A stretch of 64,000 bases of DNA from the NCBI GenBank assembly GCA_034231615.1, contig CM067304.1, positions 25,044,589 through 25,108,588 on the forward strand. The letters run 5' to 3'. This DNA is from Meghimatium bilineatum (lineage: Eukaryota; Mollusca; Gastropoda; Stylommatophora; Philomycidae). Every line of letters begins with the position of its first letter. Within the stretch, counting starts at the first letter, position 1. The position numbers and the translations under genes are program-made. Shown piece by piece: positions 10,862-45,259 of this stretch. The notes beneath the pieces are model-generated. The model saw only the letters and a program-made list of their open reading frames with translations, made no database searches and was not told the DNA's origin.

Positions 10862-12600
10862 CCAATTCAATCCCTGATATTCCATTGGCACCTGCTATGC
10901 GCACAGTAATTTTGATTGATGACTGTTACTGATTCAATGTGAATAGACATGCTAAATTTAACCCTGACATGATTACCAGTAATGGCGGCTTCCAGTGTTA
11001 TTTTCAGATTGTTTCTAGCAGCTGCTGTTTCTGAACTGCGAAAGGTTTATTATGACCATCAATTTTCGTCAAACTTGGTAAAAATGGACCTACTTATGAT
11101 TCAGATGATGTTCGGAGGCAATTTTTAAATGGAATTCTAGGGAACGTGAATCAATCAGACGTTGATGGAGTAGTAGTTCAGTATTTAGTAGACCTAGTTG
11201 AAATTAGCGACAATCTGTAGTGTAGGCCTAATAACCTAGTAATGATTGAGGATTATCAACACAGCGGATCTATGTCAATATTGATCAATTTCATGAAAAA
11301 TCTGATAATGCAAATGACATTCATCCAGATAACTATGCTTTGATCACAACTAGGCCTATCTTTCACTATTTCTACATGAGTCAATCATGTGCAGAGCTAA
11401 CCAATGTTGTGTATGCCTGTATAAAAATTTTCAGAAAAACCAGATCTGTTTTTTTTTTGAAACCTGTTTCACCAGATATCTAGGGCTTTCTTTATGTGAA
11501 CTAGGCCTATATATTTGGAGTAGTTAACAGTTACAGAATGCTGTTCTCATGCTGTTTAAAGAAGACTGCTTTGCAGCCTTTATGGGAACATTTATCAGCA
11601 AACAATTTGACACAAGTAAATGAAGCAGACATGAAACTGGTGCTTATTTTTTTCTCTCGCATGTTACATGACAAGTGAATTTGTCTTATATGACATTCAT
11701 GGATCAGTACTTGTTCCATTTATCTGTTAATTGGACTTTTAATCATAAAAATTGATTTCAATTGTAGTTTTGATTAATTTTCTTGCACAATCACCTCTTA
11801 TTTTTGCAGAGCTATTTCCCCTTGATCTGGGCATGATGCCTGGAGTTATTTCTGACTGGCTGGAATTGGATGGGTTAATATGGATTTCGTGCCCAAACCC
11901 CTCCCCCCCAACCCCATCCCAAATTTAACTCATTCTGCTTGTAAAAACTATATATCATTGCAGATAGAACCCCCAGTTCGGACGTATGCACGATTATTCG
12001 TTATTGCAGATATGCCATCTAAATTTGCTTTGTTTGGATCATAAATGAATTAACTTATTTAGCTGTTTAACATTTTAAAATCTGGCTAATGAAAGGTGGA
12101 CAATGTATGATCTCTGTAGGATAATCTAATCACATTTGAAACCTGAACAAAATGTATAATAACTGCCAAGCTATTTTTAGTGATCTACCAAATTGTTCGA
12201 AAACTATGACTATATATGCTCTAGCCCCTGAGCTTAGAAAATATTAAAGCTTAAACTATCTGGGCACAATACTTCCACAAGGACTTTTAAAAAAGCATTT
12301 GCCCATGAACATGCAAAGAATGCTCAATACAGTCCCACCAAACCAAAAATGTTGCCCAGTTCTGGTCTATTTATAGGAAAGCAAACATTTTAATTTAAAA
12401 AAAAACAACTGATATTCTTGATTCAATGACTTTTTTATTTTAATTACCATGGGTTATCCTGAGCACAGGTAGATAGATACAGGTAAAACATATGTTGTTG
12501 TTTGAACAAGTTCATAGTGAAGGTTGATCAATCAAACATATTACCTTGGATAATCAGACAGTTGAGAGACATGACACCGAAATATGTAATCATAGTTTCC
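10862..12600. other. No gene seen; one orphan minisatellite unit
   Basis: AT-rich. The stretch 12110-12150 matches one unit of the 9.6-10.1 kb array (GTAGGATAATCTAATCACAT). Nothing else is assignable. Confidence 0.5.
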
Positions 12601-12699
12601 TTATAACCATCAATAAGTTTTGTATGAAGTAAATTCTAGAAAAATTTGCACAAATAACTTTGTGAAAAAGAAGTCATTCACTTTATATTCATAAAGTTG

Positions 12700-12800
12700 T
12701 GAGTTTGAAATCAAACTGGAAGCCTTGTTTACAAGTGCACTTCCAAAAATCAAGCTGGAAGCATTATTTACAAGTGCGCTTCTCAAAATAAAGCTGGAAG
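12700..12800. repeat. ~41-bp duplication, 2.5 copies
   Basis: Units share AAGCTGGAAGC and TTTACAAGTGC.CTTC. Confidence 0.8.
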
Positions 12801-14120
12801 CCACCAGTTCTAATCTTGACTAGACCCAAAGAGACAAAATTGGGATAAGAAACTGTCAAGCACCTACAGTGGCCTCCATGAACTAATTGGAAACCAATAG
12901 CAGAAGATGAAGAATAATCCTGACTAAATCCATGTAGTACAATCACATATTATGTGCCTATTTTTCTGGAATGTGGAAGAAGTTTTATATTATGTATAGC
13001 TTCATTCCAAGTTATAGATAATGCAGTTTTCATGTCAATACATCACTAGCAGACCATGCGGAGATTAAATTATGCCACGATTTAATGCCACAAATGCGCA
13101 TTGGAGGAGATGGGATGATCATGGATATTAGGGGTAAGGTTAGACCTAATCATAACCCCCTAACACCCCCCCCCCCAAACTCCATACCTTACTGTCTCAA
13201 AGGAGACAGAAGCTATGTTCTTCCTTTTTTAAAATTGATTATTTCCTCTGGCTACATTTATCAATACAGCATCGATACTGCAGCCATTTCGCTAATAGAA
13301 ATGAACCAGCAGAGTGACATCGCAAACAACGAAACAATTGCAATCAGAGATGACATTAGAAACTACAAAAAAATTATGATCAGCACAGATACTTAAAAAC
13401 TGTGAGCACAGTAGGGACATCATATGTGATTGAACCATCCATGTTTCTTGCTTTGTATACAAAATGCTAACAGGAGGTTATTTTTAAATTATCAACTCAG
13501 TGCTAGAGTGGTTAAACTGTCTCACAACTAAAAGAAAACTCTAGAACTTGTTCATGGTTCAAAAACTGATCATTCACATTGTACTGGCAACACAATTGGA
13601 TGTATTAGTAGTGGCTAAAAATTCACCAATAGTTGAATGGCTATGGCTAATACAGAATATGCATCAATTATTATATTGTTTTTCATAATAATAGACATGT
13701 ACAAAAAAAGTGTATCTGTGGATTGAAGATTTCTTCAGTTACAGAACAACAACAGTAGAAAACAAACATTCAAACAAATAATTTCATTGATTATTATCAT
13801 CTGAAATTGTGGCAACAAAATTACCTAAACCATGATCACCACAATTGTTTTAATGTTAATAGTTCTGATATAACCAAGTAGGACTAACGTGCATGGTCGA
13901 AAGAAATGTATCTCACCATAAGAGGTACATTTTACATAACCAAATCAAATCATTTAATAGATATAAAATATAAATAAAAGTAGAACTGACTCTACAGTTG
14001 CCAGCCTGACAAAGTTATGTTAGTATGTTGCATCCGATATCTCCTTGTATAAGAAAAAGATTTAAACACAACTGACATTAGTACATATATGAAACAGGCT
14101 GCATACACAAAAACCTAAAA
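12801..14120. other. No gene seen
   Basis: AT-rich unassigned DNA; a 103-codon frame at 13085-13396 has low complexity and no family resemblance. Confidence 0.45.
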
Positions 14121-14124
14121 TCAT

Positions 14125-15095
14125 AAATATTCATACTAATACCCAAAAAGCCCAGGGCTGTGGATTGTACAGAATACAGAACAATAAGTTTGATGAGTCA
14201 TATAACCAAAATAGGCCTACTACTCTAGACAATACATACAAGAATTAAAAACAAGATAGACAGCGAAGTCAGTAAAAAGCAATTCGGTTTTAGGAAAAAC
14301 TAAGAAACTAGTAAAGTTATACTTTCAGCAAAGTCACAAAAGAACAGGTGCCAAACAAAAACATAAATATTATTAAAAAAACACCATGATAATCAGCAAA
14401 ATCACAGAAGAACAGGTGCTAAACATAAAAATACATGGAAAGAAACTACAACAAGTAGAACATTATCAATATATTGGACACATAATCACAAATGATGGCA
14501 GATGTGAAACAGAAGGTAAAATGATAATAGAAATTGCTAAAAGTACTTTTAATTACATGAAGAAAATATTAACATCTAAACAAATTACAAAAAAAACTAA
14601 AAATGAGAATTATAAAATGCTACATCTATTCTATATTAATGTATGGCTCAGAAACATGGACAATAGACACATAATTAGAAGACAGAATTGATGCCTTTGA
14701 GATGTGGATATATTGAAGAATACGAAGAACATCATCGAAAGAGAAGAAAACAAACAAAGAGGTTCTAACGACACTTCATATGAAGAAGGAATTATTAAAA
14801 GAAATAAAGATCAAGCAATAAAATATTTTGGACATATTAAAAGACATGACACTTTGTTGAAGATCTTAATCAACAAAGTTGATGTAATGTCAACTTAATT
14901 ACATATTAAAGGTAATGTCAAAGGGAGGCAAGCAAGAGGTAGGCTGATTTACAAGTGGGAGGGTAACATCATGAGATGGAGAGGTTACAGTCTAGCAGAG
15001 TGCACCACCAAGACAAGATACAGGGGATTTTGGAGGTCTGTTGCAGCCAACCTTTGTTGTGGAGACAGCATTTAATGATGATGACATTAGTACAA
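14125..15095 (+). mobile_element. LINE family C, internally deleted
   Basis: The first part reads TEYRTISLMSHITK and KQFGFRKN (RT N-terminal side) to about 14340. It then jumps to the post-RT block VEHYQYIGHIITNDGRCETE, YFGHIKRHDTLLK and a tail with TGATGATGA. Most of the RT, including the catalytic motif, is missing between the two. Confidence 0.82.
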
Positions 15096-16364
15096 TGATA
15101 ACATCCAAATTCAAACTATGGTACTTAAAGCAATATCCCACTTGAGGTTCTGTGATGCACAAAAATTGCATTGTCTGTGTCAAAAATAAGTTTTCATTAC
15201 ATGAGAGATTACCACCCAATAATTATCACCCAAAGTAATTCCTGAGATGAGCTGAACCTGATAATCCCAAGTATAAACCCAAGGATAATCCCAACCATAA
15301 CTAAAATCAGAACACTAAACTAAAAACTAGACTCACTGATACTAATGATTGCTTCCTGGTGCAAATGGATATGCATTGCTCTTGTGCAATCCCAGGGTTT
15401 ACTGATAACCAAGATCCTAAAACACCTCCTCGTGGTTCATCCTAGAAACAGATTGCTTTGAAGCTCATGTGAAGCAATAAGGCTAATTTTTATGGTAGTT
15501 TCTGGGCAATGTAGATAAAGATGGAGTGAGAGTTTTGGGCACAAGACAAACACTATCTCTGAACAGAATCCGTCTGTCCTCACTGCCAAAATACTGTTGC
15601 AGCACAGTTAAAGATAACAGCTTGCCTGAAGTGCCAGGATCTATGTTCGAAAGCTCACTAAGACAAAACTAGTTAAGAAAGTCTCTGGAGAAGTATGATT
15701 CATCTTTAGTACACTCAAAAAGGCAGCACATTGCTAGTGCACAGCGCATGTGCAAAAATATGAGTATATAGAAGCATAATGAAAGCAATGTTCATGCTCA
15801 AGAACAAGCTTTCTGCTATCTTCCAAGCAGCAATTTTGTGTGCAAAGGTAAAGGAAGGATACCATACCAATTTGGTATAAAGAAAATGTTGGTAGAAACT
15901 CTAACTTAGGTGAAGACATGAGGCAATGATGTCTAATTACATGGGACAAGTTTAAAGCAGCAGAATTTCTTGTACAAGATTGATGAAGTCGACTTACATC
16001 TGAATCCCTGCTCAGCCTTCTCTGAAACTGCCACAGAGGGACACACTTTGACCTGCAAAACCTAAGGGCACAGTTGGAGATAAACCGTCAGCTTAGGGTT
16101 CACTCTTTTTGCCTGGCGACAGATAGGAAGGCTGTTATGGGCTAGGGAAGCTCAATTGAAATAAAAGCAAACCAAAAATGGATGTGCTGGGTTGGAAAGT
16201 GCAAATAAATGCAGGCCTGCTGTGAAATTAGCAGCTCAATGTACTTTCCATCATAGTCTGCATCTTGTACTTTTTCCTTGAATTTTTCCCTCCCACTCAC
16301 CCTGGCGGAAATCACACAGATGTTTGTGTTATCAGAGAGCAAACACAGAAGAAGAATTATTACT
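15096..16364. other. No gene seen
   Basis: No supported coding sequence. The stretch around 16175-16200 weakly resembles the start of SINE-2. Confidence 0.4.
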
Positions 16365-16545
16365 TCTGCATTTGTTCTCAAACTTCTGTAGATTAGTTGG
16401 ATGTAGTCCAGAGATTGGAATGTGGTGCTGTATCATTGTTTACAGCTTGATTGCTTTTTGGGATAAGACCAGTCAACTCCACCCCTCCCCAATGTGCTTA
16501 GTTGTCTCTTATGACATGTATGACTGGTGAAAGCGTTGCTATAAT
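16365..16545 (-). mobile_element. SINE-1 copy, diverged
   Basis: The reverse complement follows SINE-1 (TCTCAAACTTCTG...GATGTAGTCCAGAGA...GTTGTCTCTTATGACATGTA) with an internal deletion. Confidence 0.65.
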
Positions 16546-16644
16546 TAGAAAAGCGTTGAATATTGATCTCCATTTTGGACCTCGGCAACACACTGTCGAT
16601 GTGTAATTTAACAAGCATAGCACCACACATGCACACCTGATTAA

Positions 16645-17555
16645 CCTTTAGCATGCGGCCATATAGTGTTCGACAATGGTTTACGCTATCTAAAATATCT
16701 GCGGTTGAGTATACAAGCCCCACAAAGTACAAGCCCTGTCGCTTGGTCCTCTGAAATCAATTATTTTTTTAAAACACAATTTTTAATATTTTGGTGACCA
16801 GATTCAATAAATCTGGTATTTTATTCAATTGACTATCTTTTCCTGCAGTTTTAGTGGCAACTAAAAAATAATGTGTCAAATGTCATTGAAAGATCAAAAT
16901 TTTCGCGATATGTTGACAATTTCAAACAAGAACAGCGCCATTGAGTTGTATAGACTTTTGTTTTATCGTATTTTCATTAAAAAAATCATTATGGAATGTG
17001 ACTCAGATGATTATTTATGGAGAGGTATGCTGTTTTCACACTAGAAAATCGGTTACACCATGCTGGTTTAATTAATTTGATATTAAAACATTAAACGGTT
17101 TCAAATGATACAGTTTTGGACTCTATCTAGATTTATAGAAGGATTTTATGACATACCTGTAGGTTTAATCCTTTTCCTCCGTGAAATTATAACAATTTGA
17201 CCATAAATATGGTGGAATTAGGTAATAATATACTGTTGTCACTCCAGGACATTTGCAAAATAAAGTCTGAAATTTTGTATTATTATAAACACGTTTTTTG
17301 TGTTAATATTTGCATGTTTTTTGTGTGATAAAATGTCTTTGCGACTGTCTTACATGTCTCATATCACACACACACACACACACAAACATTTTATATATTT
17401 ATATTTTACTTTATTTATATGTACAATTATTATGTAAATATCTCTAACAACAAAAAAGTTATAGCATATTCAAAACAGTCACCACCTATATGTAACATTA
17501 CCAAAAAATAATCCAGCGGCAGGAGGAAGATTTGTTTTTATTGTTAAATTAGAGG
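16645..17555. mobile_element. piggyBac-like MITE, copy 2, inverted and eroded
   Basis: TTAA at 16641-16644 precedes CCTTTAGCATGC, matching the inverted repeat of copy 1. The segment 17290-17530 is the reverse complement of 10140-10350 at clear similarity (GTTGTTAGAGATA, ACATATAAATAAAG, GAGACATGTAAG). The right terminus is damaged. It lies just beyond the 3' end of TEKT1. Confidence 0.7.
17368..17386. repeat. (CA)n microsatellite
   Basis: Uninterrupted CA dinucleotides inside MITE copy 2. Confidence 0.95.
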
Positions 17556-17761
17556 ACTCTGTATGCAATGGTGTCATCTACAAAAACAGTTTTTGACATA
17601 AATAACTAAATTGTGTAGCTCGTGGTTACATGTCAGGAGTTTTCGCTATAAGCAGCCAAAATTCTACTCTGTATTTTATGAATTAAAACAACTTTATATT
17701 CATAGAAATTTTAGAATTGAAAATAATATAAATTTCTTATTTTCTAGTTTAAACATTAGTG

Positions 17762-17767
17762 TTTAAT
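17762..17767 (-). promoter_or_regulatory. TEKT1: Candidate TEKT1 poly(A) signal ATTAAA
   Basis: The hexamer ATTAAA lies on the minus strand about 25 nt after the stop codon. It is the commonest variant of the canonical signal, but an AT-rich tail makes chance matches likely. Confidence 0.4.
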
Positions 17768-17792
17768 TTTTTTGGGTTAAGTTAGAAAATCT

Positions 17793-39238
<21,446 letters not shown>

Positions 39239-39445
39239 GTCTGCATTGCAATTGGTTATAAGTTTAACAAATTATTATTGTTTTTTTATCATCTAAATTT
39301 AAATTTTATCTAAAATAATAAATAATAATGATAATAAGACCATAGATAGACATATAGACAAGATCAAGATAGACAGAAGTTTGAAAAGGCTGTGTTGACT
39401 GCTACATAATGTTCAGGATATGCTATCTGATGGTAATAAAACCAT

Positions 39446-39690
39446 TACCCATTAGGGTTATAGAGGGTTATACTGCACAAAAAACCTCTATCCTCAGTCA
39501 TTTGGAGGAATGTAGAAAAATCATGACCAGACCATTCCTTGGTGTTATCAATACAAGATTTTCTATGTCTACCTCATCTCCTTCCACTCTTGACTCTTCC
39601 TTGCAAAATAATTTTAGAAAGTGAGTTGTGTCTCGTTACATGTCCAAACCAAACAGATGAGTGCCGTTTCACAACCAAAAGTGGTTCTTG
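39446..39690 (-). mobile_element. LINE family F, C-terminal fragment
   Basis: The minus strand reads VVKRHSSVWFGHVTRHNSLS, KIILQGRVKSGRR, GRHRKSCIDNTKEWSGHDF, a well-known C-terminal block of this LINE group. It lies just upstream of TEKT1 exon 1, in the same orientation. Confidence 0.8.
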
Positions 39691-39904
39691 ATAACCTGCA
39701 AGTTAGTCTATTTGTTGCCAGACAAATATATTCTTATAGCTGAAATAATGAAGTTATAGTAAATGAAAACTTAGTAACAGTTACAAACTAAATAATAGGC
39801 CTATGTACAAGTTTACAGCAAAAACATATTGTTCTGATGCTACAACTGTGAATGAAACTCATACTAGAAATAGTGCAATATTTCTCTCAAAATTAATATA
39901 AGAT

Positions 39905-40215
39905 TCAATCCAATAAAAAAATCAAAGAAGAGACACATCAAAACTACATCACAGATGTTATTAGAAATCGCCGTTGGTCCTACATTGGATATGTCCTACA
40001 CTCAGACAATAACAGAATACACCACCAATCTCTTGCATGGATACCACCAGGCAGAAGAGCCAGGGATAGACCAAAGGAAACACTCAGAAGAGCAATACTT
40101 ACAGAAATTAAAACAAACAATATTCATACTATTCAAGAAAAGCACAGAATAACTTTGAACTGACAGAATTGGAGAGATCTGACCTCTTCCCTATGCACTA
40201 AAGGAAAATGAATGA
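39905..40215 (+). mobile_element. LINE family D, C-terminal fragment
   Basis: Across one frame change: YIGYVLHSDNNRIHHQSLAW, IPPGRRARDRPKETLRRAIL and TSSLCTKGK, collinear with 22815-23085. Confidence 0.75.
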
Positions 40216-40689
40216 ATTAATGTAAGATTCAACTTATCCCTTGAAAGTAGAAACAATTTAGTAACAAATATAAAATCTTCTCATGGTTCATGACATGTGG
40301 CATTGTTTCATATCTATCCAGTCTTCTATTTTATGTAATGTCAATGATTTTTTATACCAATGCTATCTCATATGATAATGCCAGGCTGTCCAGCATCTTT
40401 TTCGAAGAGAGAACAAATATATGAATATATTTAATGAGCTAACAAGGTATCTATATTCCTTCAGTGCTGAATATCAGTCTGTCCATCAGACAGAAACCAG
40501 TGCTCTCCTCTAGTTCAAGCAATATGATGTTTCTGTAGCTCTTGCATATTGCTGAGATCTATAGTCATGCTATCTTTGAAAGTTGTTCTACAAATAATTA
40601 ACATGAGATCATCATCATGTGCCAATGTAACTATGTTTTCCAGACCTCCCTATCTCATAAAACATCCCCCCCAAAAAATTGTCTCTTTC

Positions 40690-40945
40690 TGATATCTTCT
40701 GTGTCCATTCTCAAACTTCTGCAGAATAGCAGGATATAGTCCAGAGAATGGAATGCATTGTGTCATGGTTCACATGTTGCGATATCTGCACCTTTTGGCC
40801 TGATGCATCTGACTTCAGCATGGCTGCAGGTCACTTTGACCCTATATGGGATGGGACAGCCAACTTCAAAACATAACCTCCCTAGTCATCTCCTATGACA
40901 TGCATGGAAGGTAAAAGGTAAAGATATGTGCCATGGCAACAACCT
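40690..40945 (-). mobile_element. SINE-1 copy
   Basis: The reverse complement matches SINE-1 over almost its whole length (AGCAGGATATAGTCCAGAGA, CATCTGACTTCAGCATGGCT, TATATGGGATGGGACAGCCA). The far 5' end is lost. Confidence 0.85.
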
Positions 40946-41034
40946 GAGATGATGGATAACTCGTCATATACTAAGCCGCAGCAACTATTATGTGGGCTGG
41001 CCAGTTCCCTTCCTTGCTGTCTTTACCTCCCCTA

Positions 41035-41215
41035 ACTCATGTATCAGGTATCCATTTACAATTGGGTCGACTGAGGAGTGGTCACATCAGCGTAGAAATC
41101 ATGAACCAGACAATTTTTTGTGTCTGGATGTGATTTCGAACCTGGCATGCTGCAACCTGGTGACAGTAAGCAAGCTCACTATCAACTAGTGTACTGTGCT
41201 CCTCCAAGTAAACAA
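41035..41215 (-). mobile_element. tRNA-related SINE, second copy
   Basis: The reverse complement carries GGTTCGAAATC (B box), then CAGTCGACCCAATTG and AAATGGATACCTGATAC, the same central block as at 35845-36085. Confidence 0.55.
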
Positions 41216-41249
41216 ATGGAAAGTAAACAGTGTTGCTATTCTTCGTTCA

Positions 41250-41420
41250 CCTCTTGATAGACATTGAAGTTAGTGAAGAGCTGCTTGGTTTTAGGAAAAA
41301 CAAAGGAACAAAAGAAGCTATATTTAGTATCAGACTATTGATGGATAAATATATAGAAGTTCAAAAAAGTGTATTTGTTTCATAGACAACAAATAGGCCT
41401 TTGACAGAGTCAAACATGAA
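41250..41420 (+). mobile_element. LINE RT fragment
   Basis: Codes EVSEELLGFRKNKGTKEAIF, IRLLMDKYIEVQKSVFVS, then FDRVKHELA in another frame: the RT blocks around the GFR and FDRVKH motifs, family C-like. Confidence 0.75.
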
Positions 41421-42870
41421 CTAGCCAGTTTTCTTTTACTAACTTGAATTTCTTTCTGATCTCCTTGTGTATTATCTTATATTTATCTGTCTTGTGTTTC
41501 TATTTCTTCTTGTGTTCATTAATTTTAACAGCCTATAACACAATTATCCCACTTGTGGAATGTGGTCAATATTGCAGTCTACTTCTTGTCTTGTTTTTGC
41601 AGAAATAATGCTGTTTATATGCTTGACTCTTGCAACAGAAGACCTACAACGAGATTCAAAACAAACCTTTTTTGCCAGGTTTTCAATTAAGTTTATACAT
41701 AGTAACCAACAAAACCATGACAATAATAAAAATCATCATGTTTTAAGGCTTGCTTTGATTCTGCCTAGTAGGTCTTCTATTGGCAAGAGTCATATTATAT
41801 GTCACTTGGAGACCAAAATAGATTAAATCTGGTTTCTGCATTTGATGCAAATTTACATCAGGACAAATGAGTGTCTCCCTGTGAAGTTAATGAGCTACCA
41901 CATGCACCGGTGGGTTCTATGTTCATTCCTTATGAACTGCATGGTGGCAACTTTCATTGCAACTCTCACTCCCAGTTAGAAAAAACCAGTTTCACTACAA
42001 TACAGAAATAAGTGAAGCATGTTCTTTACAGACCAGATGTGAAAAGTTACACTTAAACTATATTACAACAAATAGGTCCCTAATCCAAATTTGGAGAGTC
42101 AGAGTAAAAAATGTCTATGTAATATTAGAATGTAATTACTTTTATTGTGAAATAGTATCCTAAAATTCCTGTACAACTGCAACACTTTAAATTTGAAATT
42201 ACATGTCTCATGATGCCCAGTGACAAGAGACATTACTAACTAACCTTAAAACATGTTCTAGGACAATATTAAGTTTTCTATCAATCTCATACATCCTTGT
42301 TAACTAGGCTGTACTTCGTGATTATGGTTAAGCAAAATAAATTAAACAGGTTACTAGAAAAACTTGCTGTAACTATAAATAAAAATAGATAAAAAAGTAT
42401 ATAAAAAACATAGAATAAAACTGAACAGGACAATTCTCCATGTATCGTTCCATTTTTGGTTACTGCGACACACTCCACTTTGTTGGAACCCTCCGACCAT
42501 TTGGTTATTTATACTTTGCGATTATGCTTTTCCGCATACTTTGAGACTGTAACTTTATATTTTCTATTCCCTTAAAGTAAATTCTTTTGATGCATAATTA
42601 TTTCATTAAAAATGTATAATAGGCCTAAAAAATATATAACTTATTTTTCAGAAATGACGTAGTCCCTACATACTTTGTTGAAGTGCAATTTTTTAATTAA
42701 AATTTTTTAAATCTATCTAGCTGTTGTGTTTATAATGTTGCAAAACCATTCTGAAGTCACAACACTTATTGTCTATCTCCTTATTTGGGATCCCTTTTCC
42801 TTCTCATGTTCAACAGGCAATGGCCTGTCCCATGACATGCAGAAATACTCAAAGTCATGTACATCTCCTG
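41421..42870. other. No gene seen
   Basis: AT-rich unassigned DNA with short, low-complexity open frames. Confidence 0.45.
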
Positions 42871-42879
42871 TCTATATAA

Positions 42880-43340
42880 ATAATGTTAATGTTATCATAT
42901 CATGGTGTCTTGACAGTCTATATGCTGTATCCCAAATGTGCCTAACGGCATCTGAGGTAGAAAAGTTCTCTGGAGATGACCTTCCTGTGTGCTGTTTGTA
43001 AACTTGCTCCTGTGGGTTCTTTGATTTGAATGGCAAGACCATTCTGTCATCCATCTTTTACATGGTCTGCCTCTGGCTTTATAGCCGTTATGTCTATCTG
43101 CCATGGCCATCTGTGGCATTCTGTCTGATGGTAGTCAGAAAGTGTGTGAAAACTACTTGATCTGTTGTCTTTTGATTGTTTTGGTTATCTGTCTGATGTT
43201 ATCATTTCTAATTCTATCTCTTAATGACACTCCGAGTATTCTTCATAGACAAGTCATTTCTGCATATCCTAGAAAATTTTGTCTTAGATGTTGTGTGTTG
43301 CTAAAGTATCGTATTGATGCTGTGAAGACACAGATTAAGT
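42880..43340 (-). mobile_element. LINE C-terminal fragment
   Basis: The minus strand reads VSLRDRIRNDNIRQITKTIK, then DRMPQMAMADRHNGYKARGR and PCKRWMDDRM, the RIRN...GRPxKRW block that ends several APE-type LINEs; frame breaks present. Confidence 0.6.
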
Positions 43341-43513
43341 ACTAGGACATCTAGAATTAGTATGTATGGAAAATTTTGCATAGGCTATACATTTCTTGTG
43401 ACCAGGGTTTACATTTAGTGAGCACATGTTTGCAACTAGATTTATTAAGTTCTGCAACCATTTTTATTTTTATGAGTGCTGGACATTGCCAAAAACAGCA
43501 GCTAATTTAAAAA

Positions 43514-43880
43514 AAATTATTCAATTATGCAAATTAGTTGCTATTTTGAATAGGCCTATTAATTAGTTGTACATGCATCTGAGAATCACAGCAATGTGAT
43601 CAACAGATGCATCTTGTCTTTGCAAATACAAAAATATATAGTTTCTGTGGCATTTTATTATGCTTAATAGATAGGCTATAGGGCCTATAATTTATTTTCA
43701 TTATAATTATGCTAATTAGCTGCCATTTTGAATATCAAGTAGTTCTGTATTCATCTGAAAATTTGAGAAATGTGATCAACATATAGGCCATAAGTGACTT
43801 GTCTTTGTGAACACAGAAATTTATAGTTTGTTTATTGTACTATTGAAAATAACTCAGATAATTCAGAAATTATCAACTCA
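43514..43880. repeat. Diverged ~185-bp duplication
   Basis: Two long units share AATTATGC.AATTAG, ATTTTGAATA and ATGTGATCAACA in order; a third partial copy begins near 43860. Confidence 0.6.
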
Positions 43881-44940
43881 TCTGCATTTTGTGGTAACAC
43901 GTTTAATTAATATTTCCTATAGGCCTATGTTTCATGTAAAACATATTGATGTCAAATTAATTTGAAAAAAAGTATAGGCCTAACTTTTTTCAGGATGGGA
44001 TTACATATATGGTTTAGGTATCGTTATTTGCAATTTTAAAGAGCTATCTAACTATAGACTATAGAGTATTATTAATTATAAGTACAAGTAATATCATTTA
44101 TAGTAGGCCTAGACCCTAAAGTAGACTTACCAGTAAACACAATAATGAACATAAAATAACATTTTTGTTCATCATTACTCTTAGTTAAGCAAAATAAATT
44201 AAGCAGGTTACGAATTTATATAATTTATACGAAAATTATGGGTCTATCCATATTCCATATTCTTCATTATTCTGCTGTGTATTATATTAAATTTGATATA
44301 GGTTATACGTAAATTAAACCTAACATACCAAAAAGGTTAACCTTTCAGAATAAGTACAATAAGTATACAATTCATAGAATTAATGTAAGGATATTTCTTA
44401 AAGAGAATCAAACCTGGGAAAATTGTAAGTCACTAGTTGTGTACGACTACCTCTTAGCAACAGTCGTTGCCACAACGGAAGTCTCTTTCTAGTGTATCCA
44501 TTGGGTTTCTATAATTAAAAGACATTTGATTGGGCACTCCAAAAAGGCACGATAGGACCTACTTGGGGTTTTTGTTGTTTCCAATTTTTTTAAGGTATAG
44601 CTTCCTGTAGTGATTGGGGTTGACCGATACGTCCTGAATATGATATTCTACCAATTTTTCATTTTCAGTGCGTCCTGATATAACCTATGTGGACTTTGTT
44701 TGTTGTCCGCTGGTTGAAAAGGACTCGCCTCTCCAAAAGAGAGATAAACTCATTACCACTACTGCAACTACTACATAACAAACAAGACAAAGCTGATAAT
44801 TCATTTTCACCCTCCAGTCAACAATTGACTAAAGTTATAAAAACTTATACACATATTATGCCGTAGGCCCTATATTGTCTTGTCTATCTATTGTCTTGTT
44901 TTTGCTTTTGTCGTTAGGCGTCGCATGATTAAATGAGGAA
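43881..44940. other. AT-rich DNA, possible TEKT1 upstream region
   Basis: No coding sequence. A strong minus-strand donor (ACTG|GTAAGT at 44131/44130) and, upstream of it, CGTTGTGGCAACG (about 44468-44480), reminiscent of RFX X-box half-sites, could belong to a noncoding first exon and promoter of TEKT1. This is a guess. Confidence 0.25.
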
Positions 44941-44944
44941 CGGT

Positions 44945-45250
44945 TCCATTTTATTTTTCGCCCACCACAAGAAAATGATGACCAATTGTTAATAAATTTT
45001 GGAAATTCAGTTATGTCCGTGATTATGAGTTCGTAGGTGGCAATAAGCCATACTCTGGTTGCAAATGTCATTAGATAGTTCGGGCATGAAATGATCACTG
45101 TATATGGTTTTTAGTCTACCCCTGACTTTCTAGCTACTTTCCGCTGTTGAGCGGCTGCATTTCTCATTTTTTCACCCTAGCCTATGATGCGTCCTTTTTG
45201 ACTGTAGAGCGCAGTGTAGTTCAATTTTGTGCAAGTTCTTTCCATGTATC
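44945..45250 (-). mobile_element. LINE family E, 3' end with C2H2-like finger
   Basis: The minus strand reads VIISCPNYLMTFATRVWLIA with Tyr in place of the second Cys, then YELIITDITEFPKF, and the shared tail including GGTCATCATTTTCTTGTGG. Confidence 0.7.
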
Positions 45251-45259
45251 TTGATCCAT

